Shown: piece after piece, positions 18,487 through 27,485 of the stretch
How the letters are laid out: every line of letters begins with the position of its first letter
Numbering within the stretch: the first letter of the stretch is position 1
NCBI GenBank assembly: GCA_028344535.1
Contig: JAOMBK010000001.1
Location: forward strand, 62,001 to 126,000
Origin: Pseudomonadota bacterium
GTDB taxonomy: Bacteria; Pseudomonadota; Gammaproteobacteria; Magnimaribacterales; D2472
DNA length: 64,000 nt
Direction: 5' to 3'
Translations under genes and position numbers: made by a program
Notes under the pieces: generated by a model
What the model was told of the DNA's origin: nothing
Databases searched by the model: none
Seen by the model: the letters and a program-made list of their open reading frames with translations, nothing else

Positions 18487-19290
18487 TCAGTCCATATTCT
18501 TTCTATAAAAAGAACCGAAAATCTTTGTTATTAATGACTTTGAAAAGAGACGCGTAATGATTGTAGTGAACTTATTAGCAAGGCCAGGAACTACAATATC
18601 CTTACCAGCAAAACATGCTTTTATACCGATTTCAGCAACATCTTTAGCTGACATCATCATGCCAGATGGAATGCGAAGAGTGGCACCTTGATCAGGGTTG
18701 TCCATCATTTTTGTAGCGGTATAACCAGGACATAATGCAGTTACCTGAACCCCGCTATTTGCAGCAATCATTTCATTAGATAACGCTTGAGAGAAAGACA
18801 CAACATAAGCTTTTGATGCAGCGTAAACATTCTGATTTGGAATAGCCATCCAACCAGCCAGTGAGGCTACATTCAAGATATGCCCGCCTCCATTAGCTGA
18901 CATATTATCTGCATATAAGTGAGTCAAAGCGGTAAGGGCCATGACATTAACTTGAATCATTTTTTCTTGGGCTTCAAGGCTGAGTTTGGTAAAAAATCCA
19001 TTGTGAAGAAGCCCAGCATTATTGATTAAAAAATTTACTTGCAATCCACTATCTTCAACGCGTTGAAATAAATTTTGAGCTGCTTTGGGTTCTGATAAAT
19101 CTGCTGCCATAACAGTGCAATTAACTCCAAACTCATCACTCAATTTAACTGCCAACTGATCAAGTTTTTCTTTACGACGAGCAACAAGAATCAAATCATA
19201 GCCTCGTCCTGCAAGAATCTGAACAAATTCAGCCCCTATTCCATCGGAAGCACCGGTAACTAAAGCGACCTTATTTGCAGAAGTACTCAT
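18487..19290 (-). CDS. Short-chain dehydrogenase/reductase (SDR)
   Basis: A 267-residue SDR of the DltE/YqjQ-like branch. TGASDGIG is at residues 13-20, INNAG near 90, and the active-site YAASK (Tyr near 156, Lys near 160) follows VASLAGW. It likely oxidises or reduces a ketone/alcohol with NADP(H); the substrate is unknown. It sits 12 bases after the DUF3604 lipoprotein gene in the YghU-led operon. It resembles the SDR at 9919 in architecture but is clearly a separate sequence, so I do not regard the two as a recent duplication. Confidence 0.86.
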   Translation of the reverse strand: MSTSANKVALVTGASDGIGAEFVQILAGRGYDLILVARRKEKLDQLAVKLSDEFGVNCTVMAADLSEPKAAQNLFQRVEDSGLQVNFLINNAGLLHNGFFTKLSLEAQEKMIQVNVMALTALTHLYADNMSANGGGHILNVASLAGWMAIPNQNVYAASKAYVVSFSQALSNEMIAANSGVQVTALCPGYTATKMMDNPDQGATLRIPSGMMMSAKDVAEIGIKACFAGKDIVVPGLANKFTTIITRLFSKSLITKIFGSFYRKNMD

Positions 19291-19302
19291 TGAGTACTTA
19301 TT

Positions 19303-21279
19303 TTAACTTGACTTTAACCAAATAGGTGAAGACCAAGCTCTCTCTTGAATTGTGGCAGGTAAATCTGATCTAGGCTTTTCACCAACTCTAACTGCATCCC
19401 ATGTTGACCATCTACAGACTGGATTTTCAAGTACTCTAGAATAATAAAAGGCATTTTGGGCATTTTGATATTCAGGATCTTGCCAAAAAACTTTCATTTC
19501 TCTTGATCCAGAGTCTGCGCTAATGGAACAATCGCTTAAATCAACCCAAGCCTCATTATCAGGACAACGATTGGTCGAAGGATCAATGCTTAATCCATTA
19601 GAACATGCTACATCGTAAACTTTTTCTTTATGCTCTCCATCTTCTAACCATCCTTTAATAATTTGAGTTCTCTGCAATGGAGCTCCCTCGGGATCTGCGA
19701 TCGCCCAAACTAAAAACGTTGGATTTTTATTTGATTCAGTATTGAGCGTTCCCCCCATCGGAACGCTGTTGGCATATGCATCTTGTATAAGAGTTAAATC
19801 ATCTAGTTGAGAGTTCTCTAAATCATAGCCTGCAAAAAATCTTACTTTCATTCGGGGTCCACTTGTAGCAAATGTTTCTTTGCGGCGAAAAGCATCATAA
19901 ATGGCTTCTCGTGTATTTTCTTCAGCCCAAACACCAGCAAGACCAGAAGCTGAAAAATTAATCACTCGATCGTTTCCAGCAAAATAGTTTTTACCATCAA
20001 CTTCCTTAAGAATATTGGGTCGCAACGCTTTTAAAAATGTTCCATAGAATCTTTTGAATGGAATCGAGCCTCTCAACTCAGCTGTAGCATCAAGAATGCC
20101 TACTTTTGAGAAAAAAACTTCTTCACTGTCTGATGGTCCAGAAACATGTGTGTCGCTTGAGCCTATTAATCCAAATTTATATGGATTGCTTAAACCTTTC
20201 TCTGCAAAACTTAAACCTCTTAAGTATGCATCTCGAACATAGCTCCCTTTTAAATTACTGATAAGTTTTTCTTCCTCAATTCCCGTTTTTACCTCGAAAG
20301 CTGCCCACTCATCATTTTTAGACAGCAATGGATGAGTTTCTGAAGTAGCTTTGACTTGAGTTATTTCAACCAAAGGCTCATTGAGAGCTCGTTTCTTTGT
20401 GTACTCTTCATCAATGGGGCCGCCATTATAATCAATGAGAGCAAATGCAGCTCCTCCAGAGATATTTGAATTATGAGGAATAGCAAGACTCTCAACTCCT
20501 TTGGATCTCATTAAATTCATCCAATCCCAGAGCTCCTCAGGATCTTGACTATCAGCCCTGGTAAAAATTTTAGCTGGGAGATCTTTTGTATCTTTAAATA
20601 TGACATTTCGATGTAAATATTTATCATAAAGGTCAAAACTGGAAGTATATTCGTAGGCAGCAAAGGTAGTGAAAGTGCCTGGAGCATAGGCTTCATCAGC
20701 AGCTTTAATAGTTTCACGCCATACTGATTTACCGACCTCCTCTACGATAGAGCTATCTATGGTCCCATCATCAAGACCTTCTGTGACTCCTCGAGCAAAA
20801 GGTCTAAAGAGGCCAGCCCTTTTAAGGAGAGAAAAGAGTCCATCATTTACTGATTCATTTAAATTGTGCAGGGGCTTAGCAATCTCATACTTTGAGAATT
20901 CAGAGGTTGTGTCAGCAGCCTCCTTCATCAATCCCATATAGACACCATGGTCAGTAACTGCGTAAAAATCCAATGGCCTGCTAAGTTGGATTAGGAATCC
21001 GCTTGGGTGGAGTATTGCATGTCCCTGTGCATACTTATATGCATCAGCAGGAGTGGTAATGGTACCGAAAGTATATGCATCAAATGAATTTGCTGTATGA
21101 ACATGTAGGTCACCAAAATATGCATTTTTATTTGGGTTAGGCAATGGCCGAGGTTGAATTTCAACTTGCAGCAATGGTTTATCATGCAAAGATACTTCTA
21201 AATTTGTTGATTTATTTCCATCTGAGCAAGACGCGATAATCAACACAAGCACTACTAAAAATTCATTTTTAATTTTCAT
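19303..21279 (-). CDS. DUF3604 family lipoprotein (putative periplasmic metal-dependent hydrolase)
   Basis: A 658-residue protein with a lipoprotein signal: hydrophobic residues 8-15, lipobox IAS and Cys18. DUF3604 has no assigned reaction. Its start YFGDLHVHT (His59, His61) and VTDHG (Asp110, His111) resemble metal-ligand motifs of PHP/amidohydrolase-type phosphoesterases, and SSDTH further on gives another Asp/His pair. The C-terminal part has four conserved cysteines (DVAC, RCPDN, DCSIS, NPVCRWS) that could pair in the periplasm. It is a paralogue of the gene at 23625, with the two on opposite sides of one divergent operator. The ribosome site AGGTGGA overlaps the end of the upstream gene. 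Confidence 0.85.
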   Translation of the reverse strand: MKIKNEFLVVLVLIIASCSDGNKSTNLEVSLHDKPLLQVEIQPRPLPNPNKNAYFGDLHVHTANSFDAYTFGTITTPADAYKYAQGHAILHPSGFLIQLSRPLDFYAVTDHGVYMGLMKEAADTTSEFSKYEIAKPLHNLNESVNDGLFSLLKRAGLFRPFARGVTEGLDDGTIDSSIVEEVGKSVWRETIKAADEAYAPGTFTTFAAYEYTSSFDLYDKYLHRNVIFKDTKDLPAKIFTRADSQDPEELWDWMNLMRSKGVESLAIPHNSNISGGAAFALIDYNGGPIDEEYTKKRALNEPLVEITQVKATSETHPLLSKNDEWAAFEVKTGIEEEKLISNLKGSYVRDAYLRGLSFAEKGLSNPYKFGLIGSSDTHVSGPSDSEEVFFSKVGILDATAELRGSIPFKRFYGTFLKALRPNILKEVDGKNYFAGNDRVINFSASGLAGVWAEENTREAIYDAFRRKETFATSGPRMKVRFFAGYDLENSQLDDLTLIQDAYANSVPMGGTLNTESNKNPTFLVWAIADPEGAPLQRTQIIKGWLEDGEHKEKVYDVACSNGLSIDPSTNRCPDNEAWVDLSDCSISADSGSREMKVFWQDPEYQNAQNAFYYSRVLENPVCRWSTWDAVRVGEKPRSDLPATIQERAWSSPIWLKSS

Positions 21280-21281
21280 AA

Positions 21282-22628
21282 TTATCCACCTAAACGTTTA
21301 AATATTTCTTCTTTTAAAAGCCACATTCTATCCTGTCCCCAAACATAAAATGGATTACCTTCATCTTGGTCAGTAATCTTAAAGCTTGGAACCCCCCAAC
21401 AATTTCCTGCATACATGTCTTCAACATTATCATTGAGAATTTTTTTCCATCGCTTGGTGTTTAAATCTTTTTTTATGACCTGCCAATCAAGGCCAAGATC
21501 AGTTACCACATTTTGTAAAAAACTTTCATCGCCTATATTAATTCCATCCTGAAATGATGCCTTTAATAATGCTTCAATGTACTCAAAACCTTTGCCTGCC
21601 TCATCAATAATTGGAAACAATGAGTAAGATTTTCGGGCTGGTTTCCCGATGGGTGAATAGATGGATTTCATTTCATGATTATGCCTTCTACCCTCTCTTG
21701 CAGCATCTGAAATAATATATTTTGCCTTGAAGCCTGGAATAGTCATCATACGCATGAGCATAGGCAATACAGGCTTGGTAATAAGATTAATTGGATAATC
21801 TTCTCGCATTTGTCTAACTCTTTTGGTGCTAACAAAAGTGTATGGGCTGTTTAGAGATGGATAGTAATATAAATTTACTTTTTTATCTGATGTAAATTTT
21901 ATAGGAGCTTTCAATTCTAAAGGGCAAATGTTTTGGATTTCGTGGGCTTTCTTTGCTCCTAATTCAGCAAGCCTCTCTTCTAAATATGGTAAACGATCTA
22001 CTCCCCAATAAAGCTCTTTCTCATAATAAAATGCAGAGCCAAAATAGTAACCCTTGGCATCTCTAATTTTATTGCCTTGGATTAAGTTTTCCTTAACCTC
22101 AGCCATAGTTGCAAAATAAGTTGAAGATAATTTATCTAAAGTGCCGATATCTCCCTCCCACAAAGCAGAATTAACTTTATTTGCTATTTCAATAAGGTCA
22201 TCTGATTTGGCTGCAGTTAAAATTGAGTTTGCTTTTTCCACTAACTCTTTTGCAGGATACTCATGAGCCTGAAAATCAATGTTATAAAAAGGTGCAATGC
22301 GATTTACATCTTGTAAACAATAAATGTTGTATAAGGAAGGTTCATGAACTGTTTCAAGATTCTCTTCGCCGACTAGAATGAACTTGAGAGTTATTTCATA
22401 AGAAGACTCTAACTGTTCTAAACATTGAATAGTTAAATGAGAGTATGGGTCATCTACTTTATGAAAATACAAAACTTCATGAGGTCTATTCGCAGCTTGT
22501 CTTTCAGATTCTGTTTGCTCTCTAATTTGTTGAAATTTTTCATAACTAGAAAAAGAATTCATTATGTAATTTCTAGTCTTATAACTTATCGTCCTTCGGG
22601 ACATAAAATTTCTAAAAGCTTTTATCAT
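21282..22628 (-). CDS. Tandem DsbA/GST-kappa-like (2-hydroxychromene-2-carboxylate isomerase-like) protein
   Basis: A 448-residue protein with two thioredoxin-fold DsbA-like halves. The first begins EVLYFHKVDDPYSHL near residue 47 and the second VNLYYYPSLNSPYTFVS near 250; the second ends with the family-typical WGVPSFKI near 420. Neither half has a CxxC dithiol. The SPY/DPY positions match the Ser-type site of glutathione-dependent isomerases and kappa-class GSTs rather than disulfide oxidases. A glutathione-dependent isomerase or transferase is the likely role. It follows the YghU gene by 17 bases and precedes the DUF3604 gene by two. The start at 22628 has no strong ribosome site; the ATG at residue 23 is an alternative. 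Confidence 0.72.
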   Translation of the reverse strand: MIKAFRNFMSRRTISYKTRNYIMNSFSSYEKFQQIREQTESERQAANRPHEVLYFHKVDDPYSHLTIQCLEQLESSYEITLKFILVGEENLETVHEPSLYNIYCLQDVNRIAPFYNIDFQAHEYPAKELVEKANSILTAAKSDDLIEIANKVNSALWEGDIGTLDKLSSTYFATMAEVKENLIQGNKIRDAKGYYFGSAFYYEKELYWGVDRLPYLEERLAELGAKKAHEIQNICPLELKAPIKFTSDKKVNLYYYPSLNSPYTFVSTKRVRQMREDYPINLITKPVLPMLMRMMTIPGFKAKYIISDAAREGRRHNHEMKSIYSPIGKPARKSYSLFPIIDEAGKGFEYIEALLKASFQDGINIGDESFLQNVVTDLGLDWQVIKKDLNTKRWKKILNDNVEDMYAGNCWGVPSFKITDQDEGNPFYVWGQDRMWLLKEEIFKRLGG

Positions 22629-22645
22629 TTCAATATTCTTAATGA

Positions 22646-23488
22646 CTAATCTAGATCACTTGCATCATGACGTTCAACAATAGCATTATCTTCAGGACTA
22701 GGTGCCCTATTAACTCTTGAGCCTCTTTTATATGCAGGTCGCTCAGCAATTTCTTCTGCCCAACGAACAACATTTTTATAAGATGCTAAATCTAAAAATT
22801 CTGCTGAGTTATATGCATTCCGTAAAATTAAAGTGCCATACCAAGAATGCACAGCTATATCAGAAATATTAAATATGTCTCCTGATAAATATTGTCTTTT
22901 AGATAAGTTTTTGTCTAGAACATCTAATTGACGCTTTACTTCCATGGCAAAACGATTGATTGGATATTCAAATTTCTCAGGCGCATAAGCATAAAAATGC
23001 CCAAAGCCTCCACCTAAATATGGAGAGCTGCCCATGCCCCAAAAGAACCAAGACATACATTCAGCTTTTTCGGACGGATCAGTTGGAATGAATTCATCAA
23101 ATTTTTCAGCTAAATAAAGCATGATTGCTCCTGATTCAAATACACGAGTCGAAGGTTTGGTGCTCATATCTAATAATGCAGGAATCTTAGAATTTGGGTT
23201 AATTTCAACAAAGCCGCTACCAAATTGCGCTCCCTCACCAATATTGATGAGAAATGCATCGTATTCTGCGCCTTCATGACCTAAGGCCAAAAGCTCTTCA
23301 AGCAAAACTGTTATTTTAATTCCATTTGGAGTACCCAATGAATAAAGCTGAAGAGGATGCTTGCCTATTGGTAACTCCTTTTCATGCGTTGAGCCTGAAA
23401 TAGGTCTGTTGATGTTAGTAAACTTGCCACCACTTTGATTTTCCCACTTCCAAACTTTTGGCGGAATGTATGTTGATGAATCGCTCAT
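22646..23488 (-). CDS. yghU: Glutathione S-transferase, YghU/nu-class (disulfide-bond oxidoreductase)
   Basis: A 280-residue GST closely matching the YghU group. It has the long N-terminal extension (YIPPKVWKW), thioredoxin domain with the TPNG motif near residue 54, the ESGAIM stretch near 116, and the C-terminal helical domain with YLSGDIFNISDIAVHSWYG. YghU binds two glutathiones and reduces disulfides; nu-class relatives also act as glutathione lyases in breakdown of glutathione-linked intermediates. It is the first gene of the eight-gene operon, with AAGGAG seven bases before its ATG. The promoter and palindrome at 23529-23556 control it. Confidence 0.9.
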   Translation of the reverse strand: MSDSSTYIPPKVWKWENQSGGKFTNINRPISGSTHEKELPIGKHPLQLYSLGTPNGIKITVLLEELLALGHEGAEYDAFLINIGEGAQFGSGFVEINPNSKIPALLDMSTKPSTRVFESGAIMLYLAEKFDEFIPTDPSEKAECMSWFFWGMGSSPYLGGGFGHFYAYAPEKFEYPINRFAMEVKRQLDVLDKNLSKRQYLSGDIFNISDIAVHSWYGTLILRNAYNSAEFLDLASYKNVVRWAEEIAERPAYKRGSRVNRAPSPEDNAIVERHDASDLD

Positions 23489-23528
23489 ATTGCTCCTTAA
23501 ATTAAATATGATTAAGCGCTAAGGACTT

Positions 23529-23556
23529 TATATAGTATTGTCATATATTGTGTCAA
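23529..23556 (-). promoter_or_regulatory. yghU operon promoter overlapped by TetR-type palindrome (site 3)
   Basis: Palindrome TTGTCATATATTGTGTCAA at 23538-23556 (nine-base arms around one base, two mismatched pairs). On the reverse strand its outer arm is the -35 TTGACA (23556-23551), followed after 16 bases by TATATA (23534-23529). Transcription would start near 23522 and read yghU at 23488. A protein bound to the palindrome would cover the -35 and spacer. The same palindrome form occurs at 37589 next to a TetR gene and at 43849. It also lies about 70 bases upstream of the rightward DUF3604 gene. Confidence 0.7.
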
Positions 23557-23624
23557 TTTATCACTAAGACTTAAAAAAATAAGTTAAAATAAAAACTATA
23601 CATATATAGGGGAATAAAATAAAA

Positions 23625-25700
23625 ATGAACAAATCTTTTATAGGTCTAATAGTTGTATCAACGATTTTTTTAATATATGCAACTGGGTTTTATACGAACT
23701 TTCAAACTGATTCAGCTTTGGAGATTGTAGACTTCTCAATAGATCAGCCGGAAATTGAAAATAGTGTGCCCCCCAATCCAGAACGAATTCCACTTTATGG
23801 TGACTTGCATGTTCATACGAAGTATTCATTTGATGCATATATTTTTGGTGTGACGGCTACTCCATATGATGCTTACAGATATGCAAAAGGTGAGGCCATC
23901 AAGCATCCTTTAGGTTTTGACATGAAATTAAGAGAGCCTTTAGATTTTTATGCAGTTACTGATCATGGCTTTTACATGGGAATGATAGAAAATTATGCCG
24001 ACACATCATCAGAAATGTCCAAAAAAGAATGGACTAAGCCAATGCACAACATTAATAGACCTGAGAATGTAACTATTGAGTCTCTAGGTGAAAGAGCAGA
24101 TCTATTTAGCTCTGTTTTAAGCCAAGCAATAGTTGACCCTTATCCATATTGGCATCCAAAACTTTGGAAAGCTTGGTTCACTAACAACATTCAAGTAGCC
24201 CTTCAATCATTCGATTATGATGTGCATAAGTCTGCATGGGCAGATGTTGCAAATGCTGCTGAAGAATTCAATAAGCCAGGGGAATTCACTACATTTATTG
24301 GTTATGAATTCACAACCTCAACAGATGTTGAAGGTGGTAATTTACACAGAAATGTTATTTTTGACTCTTCAAAAGCTCCCATTAGACCTTGGACAAGAAT
24401 TGACTCCCTAAATCCAGAAGACCTTTGGACATGGATGGATGGTTTAAGAGATAAGGGCGTCGATTCTTTGGCCATGCCTCACAATAGTAATGGCTCTAAT
24501 GGCCAAATGTTTGAGGTTGAAACATTTAGAGGAAATCCAATCAGCATAGAATATGCTGAAAAGCGAATGCGAAATGAGCCTGTTGTTGAAATGACCCAGG
24601 TTAAAGGAACCTCTGATACTCACCCACTTCTTTCTCCAGATGATGAATGGGCAGATTTTGAAATCATGGATAAAAGAGTTGGAAGCAGGCCGCCAACATA
24701 CAGTATGCCCCAAGGAGGCTACGTTAGAGATGCATATCTGAGAGGTCTAACTTTAGAATGGGAAGGTCGAGGTAATCCTTATAAATTTGGTCTAATAGGA
24801 TCAAGTGATACTCATACTGGTGCCGGAGGATTTGATGAGAACAATTATTGGTCGAAAGCTGGAGTATTAGATGGAACTGATATGGGCAGAGGAAGTGTAC
24901 CTTTAACTCAAGATAGAATTGAACAACTGGAAGAATATGCTGAGCTTTATGATCAGCCTATAAGCATTCAGGATATCGAAGGGAGAACTTATGCAGATGT
25001 TGGATTTGATCAATGGAGTGCATCAGGCCTGGCAGTTGCATGGGCAGAAGAAAATACTCGAGATTCTATTTTTCAAGCCTTCAAAAGAAAAGAGACATTC
25101 GCTACAACAGGCACCAGAATGGCAGTCAGATTCTTTGCTGGATTTGACATGCAGTCAATTGATATAGATTCTGAGGATATGGTTAAAAATGCCTATGCAA
25201 AAGGTGTCACCATGGGTGCAGATCTATTTAGCCAAGATAATCAAACACCACAATTCTTAGTTTGGGCTCAGCGTGATAAATTAGGAGCTCCACTTCAAAG
25301 AGTACAAATCATCAAGGGATGGGTTGAAAATGCCTCTGGAACCCCGAAGGAGAAAGTTTATGATGTTGCATGCTCAGATGGGCTAACAGTGGACCCCGTA
25401 ACTAATCGCTGTCCAGATAATGGCGCCAAGGTAAATATCAATGATTGCTCTATCTCAAGTGATGTCGGAGCGGTCGAGTTAAAAACTACATGGGTGGATC
25501 CTGATTTTGATCCAACGATTAAAGCTTTTTATTATGTTCGAGTTTTAGAAAATCCAACATGCAGATGGTCTTCATGGGATGCATTAAAAGCAGGAGTCAA
25601 ACCAAGGCCTGATCTAGATGAAACGATTCAAGAACGCGCATGGTCTTCTCCTATTTGGTATATACCAGAGTCAGGCGGGCTAGACATTATCCCGTTGTAA
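23625..25700 (+). CDS. DUF3604 family protein, membrane-anchored (putative periplasmic metal-dependent hydrolase)
   Basis: A 691-residue paralogue of the DUF3604 lipoprotein at 19303. It has an uncleaved-looking N-terminal helix (about residues 5-23) instead of a lipobox. The conserved metal-type motifs are present: YGDLHVHT with His62 and His64, VTDHG with Asp113 and His114, and GSSDTH. The four C-terminal cysteines and the ending TIQERAWSSPIW are also shared. It carries an extra segment of about 40 residues near 150-190. The reaction is unknown. AGGGGA lies 11 bases before the ATG. It leads a three-gene rightward operon with a parvulin-like protein and a HupE/UreJ permease, which suggests help with folding and metal supply. 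Confidence 0.85.
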   Translation: MNKSFIGLIVVSTIFLIYATGFYTNFQTDSALEIVDFSIDQPEIENSVPPNPERIPLYGDLHVHTKYSFDAYIFGVTATPYDAYRYAKGEAIKHPLGFDMKLREPLDFYAVTDHGFYMGMIENYADTSSEMSKKEWTKPMHNINRPENVTIESLGERADLFSSVLSQAIVDPYPYWHPKLWKAWFTNNIQVALQSFDYDVHKSAWADVANAAEEFNKPGEFTTFIGYEFTTSTDVEGGNLHRNVIFDSSKAPIRPWTRIDSLNPEDLWTWMDGLRDKGVDSLAMPHNSNGSNGQMFEVETFRGNPISIEYAEKRMRNEPVVEMTQVKGTSDTHPLLSPDDEWADFEIMDKRVGSRPPTYSMPQGGYVRDAYLRGLTLEWEGRGNPYKFGLIGSSDTHTGAGGFDENNYWSKAGVLDGTDMGRGSVPLTQDRIEQLEEYAELYDQPISIQDIEGRTYADVGFDQWSASGLAVAWAEENTRDSIFQAFKRKETFATTGTRMAVRFFAGFDMQSIDIDSEDMVKNAYAKGVTMGADLFSQDNQTPQFLVWAQRDKLGAPLQRVQIIKGWVENASGTPKEKVYDVACSDGLTVDPVTNRCPDNGAKVNINDCSISSDVGAVELKTTWVDPDFDPTIKAFYYVRVLENPTCRWSSWDALKAGVKPRPDLDETIQERAWSSPIWYIPESGGLDIIPL

Positions 25701-25715
25701 ATTTTAGGAAGTGCA

Positions 25716-26516
25716 GTGAACCTTAGAATACTTGTATTTTTTGTAATTGGGCTATTAATTTTTTTTCTTGATATTGGATTTAATGCTGAGCAAGACTCAA
25801 AAGATATTTATATTTCAGATCAAGAGTTAACCAGCCTTCTTTCAGCGTGGAAATCACAAGTTGGAAGACCTCCAAGCGATGAAGAGATCGTTAGTATTAT
25901 CAATAACTTTGTACAAGAAGAGATTCTATACAGAGAAGCATTACTTTTAGAATTAGATAAAGAAGATCGGATTATCAAGAGAAGATTGGCTCAGAAAATT
26001 ACTTTTTTAAAACAAGAAACAATTCCAGGTGATCCCTCACAAGAAGAATTTGAAAATTTTTTTAAGCTCAATAAAGATGATTACTTTGTTCCAGCAACCT
26101 ACTCTTTCTCACATCACTATTTTTCAAAAGAGTCTAATGCCAAAGAAAGAGCAACTAAAGCTTTTAACGACTATCAGACTAATGGGACTGAACTAATAGG
26201 TGATCCCTTTTTTCTAGGAAAAAACTTTTATCAAAACAGCTCAAATGAAATTAAAAAAAATTTTGGTGAGTTATTCTTTTCAGCTATCGAGAACCTTTCT
26301 ATAAATGAGTGGTCCGGTCCTCATGAGTCTGCTTTTGGTCAACACATCATTCTATTAAAAGAAATTAACAGTGGATTCTCTCCTCCTCTAGAAAAAGTAC
26401 TATTAAAGGTTCAACAAGACTATCTTTCGCAAGCCCAAGATAAAGCGATTGATGAATATATTAATGAAATAAGGTCTCAATACAGAGTCATCATCAATCC
26501 AGATTATAAGTTCTAA
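25716..26516 (+). CDS. Membrane-anchored parvulin-like peptidyl-prolyl isomerase
   Basis: A 266-residue protein starting at GTG with AGGAA five bases upstream. One N-terminal hydrophobic segment (about residues 3-22) anchors or secretes it. A SurA/PpiC-type helical chaperone region follows (ISDQELTSLL, EEILYREALLLELDKEDRIIKRRLAQKI), then a parvulin-like domain (about 125-230) with LGEWSGP-like ending SINEWSGPHESAFGQHIILL. It probably assists folding of exported proteins in the periplasm. It lies 15 bases after DUF3604 and its stop overlaps the HupE start. Whether it is an active isomerase cannot be judged by eye. Confidence 0.78.
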   Translation: MNLRILVFFVIGLLIFFLDIGFNAEQDSKDIYISDQELTSLLSAWKSQVGRPPSDEEIVSIINNFVQEEILYREALLLELDKEDRIIKRRLAQKITFLKQETIPGDPSQEEFENFFKLNKDDYFVPATYSFSHHYFSKESNAKERATKAFNDYQTNGTELIGDPFFLGKNFYQNSSNEIKKNFGELFFSAIENLSINEWSGPHESAFGQHIILLKEINSGFSPPLEKVLLKVQQDYLSQAQDKAIDEYINEIRSQYRVIINPDYKF

Positions 26517-27469
26517 TGACTTGTAAACTCGCTAAAACATTAGTCATACTTTTTTGTTCAACTGCACTATTCTCTCATGAGTTTAATCCAGCCCACCTGG
26601 TCATAAATGAGCTAACTGAAAATGAATACGAGGTTAGTTGGATGTACCCGATTAAAAATATCGGTGCTAGAGCAGAAGTTTTTTTTCCTAACAGTTGCGA
26701 GAGAAAGAGCCAATTACCTAGTCAAAAGGGAAAATATCTAGTTGAAAAAATATCGTTAAGTTGTGAAAACTCTCTTAAAGGCCAAATAATTTCAGTCAAT
26801 AATCTGAGTGTGCTCACAGATGCATTGGTAACAATCACTCACTTTAATGGAGAGGTGTTTGAAGGGTTGATGAACCTCAAGAGATCATCAATAGAGATTC
26901 CATTCAAAGAGCAGGTTTATCCGGTTGGATATTTCACCCTGGGTATTGATCATTTATTAAGTGGTAATGATCATATCCTTTTCATCCTAGGGTTACTTTT
27001 CTTAATTTCTGGATTTTTAAATGCAGTTAAAACAATTACAGCTTTCACTTTTGCTCACAGCATTACCTTGGGCTTATCAGTATTTGAGTTGGTGTCGCTA
27101 CCTCAAGCTACTGTAGAAGCTATTATTGCTCTTACTATCATTTATCTTGCATTAGAGGTTAGTGAAAGCAAAAAATATAAATCTACGCCTTGGCTAATTG
27201 CATTTGGCTTTGGATTGCTGCATGGACTAGGCTTTGCTAATGCCCTAACGGGAATTGGTATTGGGAATGAGCAGCTGCTACTTTCTTTACTGTTCTTTAA
27301 CCTGGGGATTGAAGCAGGTCAGCTTATGTTAGTCCCAATATTTGGATCAATGATCTGGCTTGCTCACAAATTTAATTTATATAAGCAATCAGCCACCCTC
27401 ACCTCATTGATTTTAGGTGGCATGGGTTTTTTCTGGCTTATCGACAGAGTCACTGGGATCTTGGGGTAA
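26516..27469 (+). CDS. HupE/UreJ-family membrane protein (putative metal permease)
   Basis: A 317-residue HupE/UreJ_2-type protein: signal peptide, an extracytoplasmic domain of about 130 residues, then six or seven membrane helices. Family motifs are visible: GIDHLLSGNDH (near 142), AHSITLGLS, HGLGFANAL and FNLGIEAGQ. HupE and UreJ are proposed nickel or cobalt permeases of hydrogenase and urease clusters, but no such enzyme is encoded here. The His/Asp-rich helices still suggest a divalent metal, perhaps for DUF3604. Its start overlaps the upstream stop by one base (TAATG). A second copy is at 49504. Confidence 0.82.
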   Translation: MTCKLAKTLVILFCSTALFSHEFNPAHLVINELTENEYEVSWMYPIKNIGARAEVFFPNSCERKSQLPSQKGKYLVEKISLSCENSLKGQIISVNNLSVLTDALVTITHFNGEVFEGLMNLKRSSIEIPFKEQVYPVGYFTLGIDHLLSGNDHILFILGLLFLISGFLNAVKTITAFTFAHSITLGLSVFELVSLPQATVEAIIALTIIYLALEVSESKKYKSTPWLIAFGFGLLHGLGFANALTGIGIGNEQLLLSLLFFNLGIEAGQLMLVPIFGSMIWLAHKFNLYKQSATLTSLILGGMGFFWLIDRVTGILG

Positions 27470-27485
27470 AACCAAAATTTTAGAA

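Noticed and set aside
26516..27469. Nickel permease of a urease or hydrogenase cluster
   Set aside because: HupE/UreJ genes usually suggest this, but no urease, hydrogenase or accessory gene is in the window, and both copies pair with parvulins instead.
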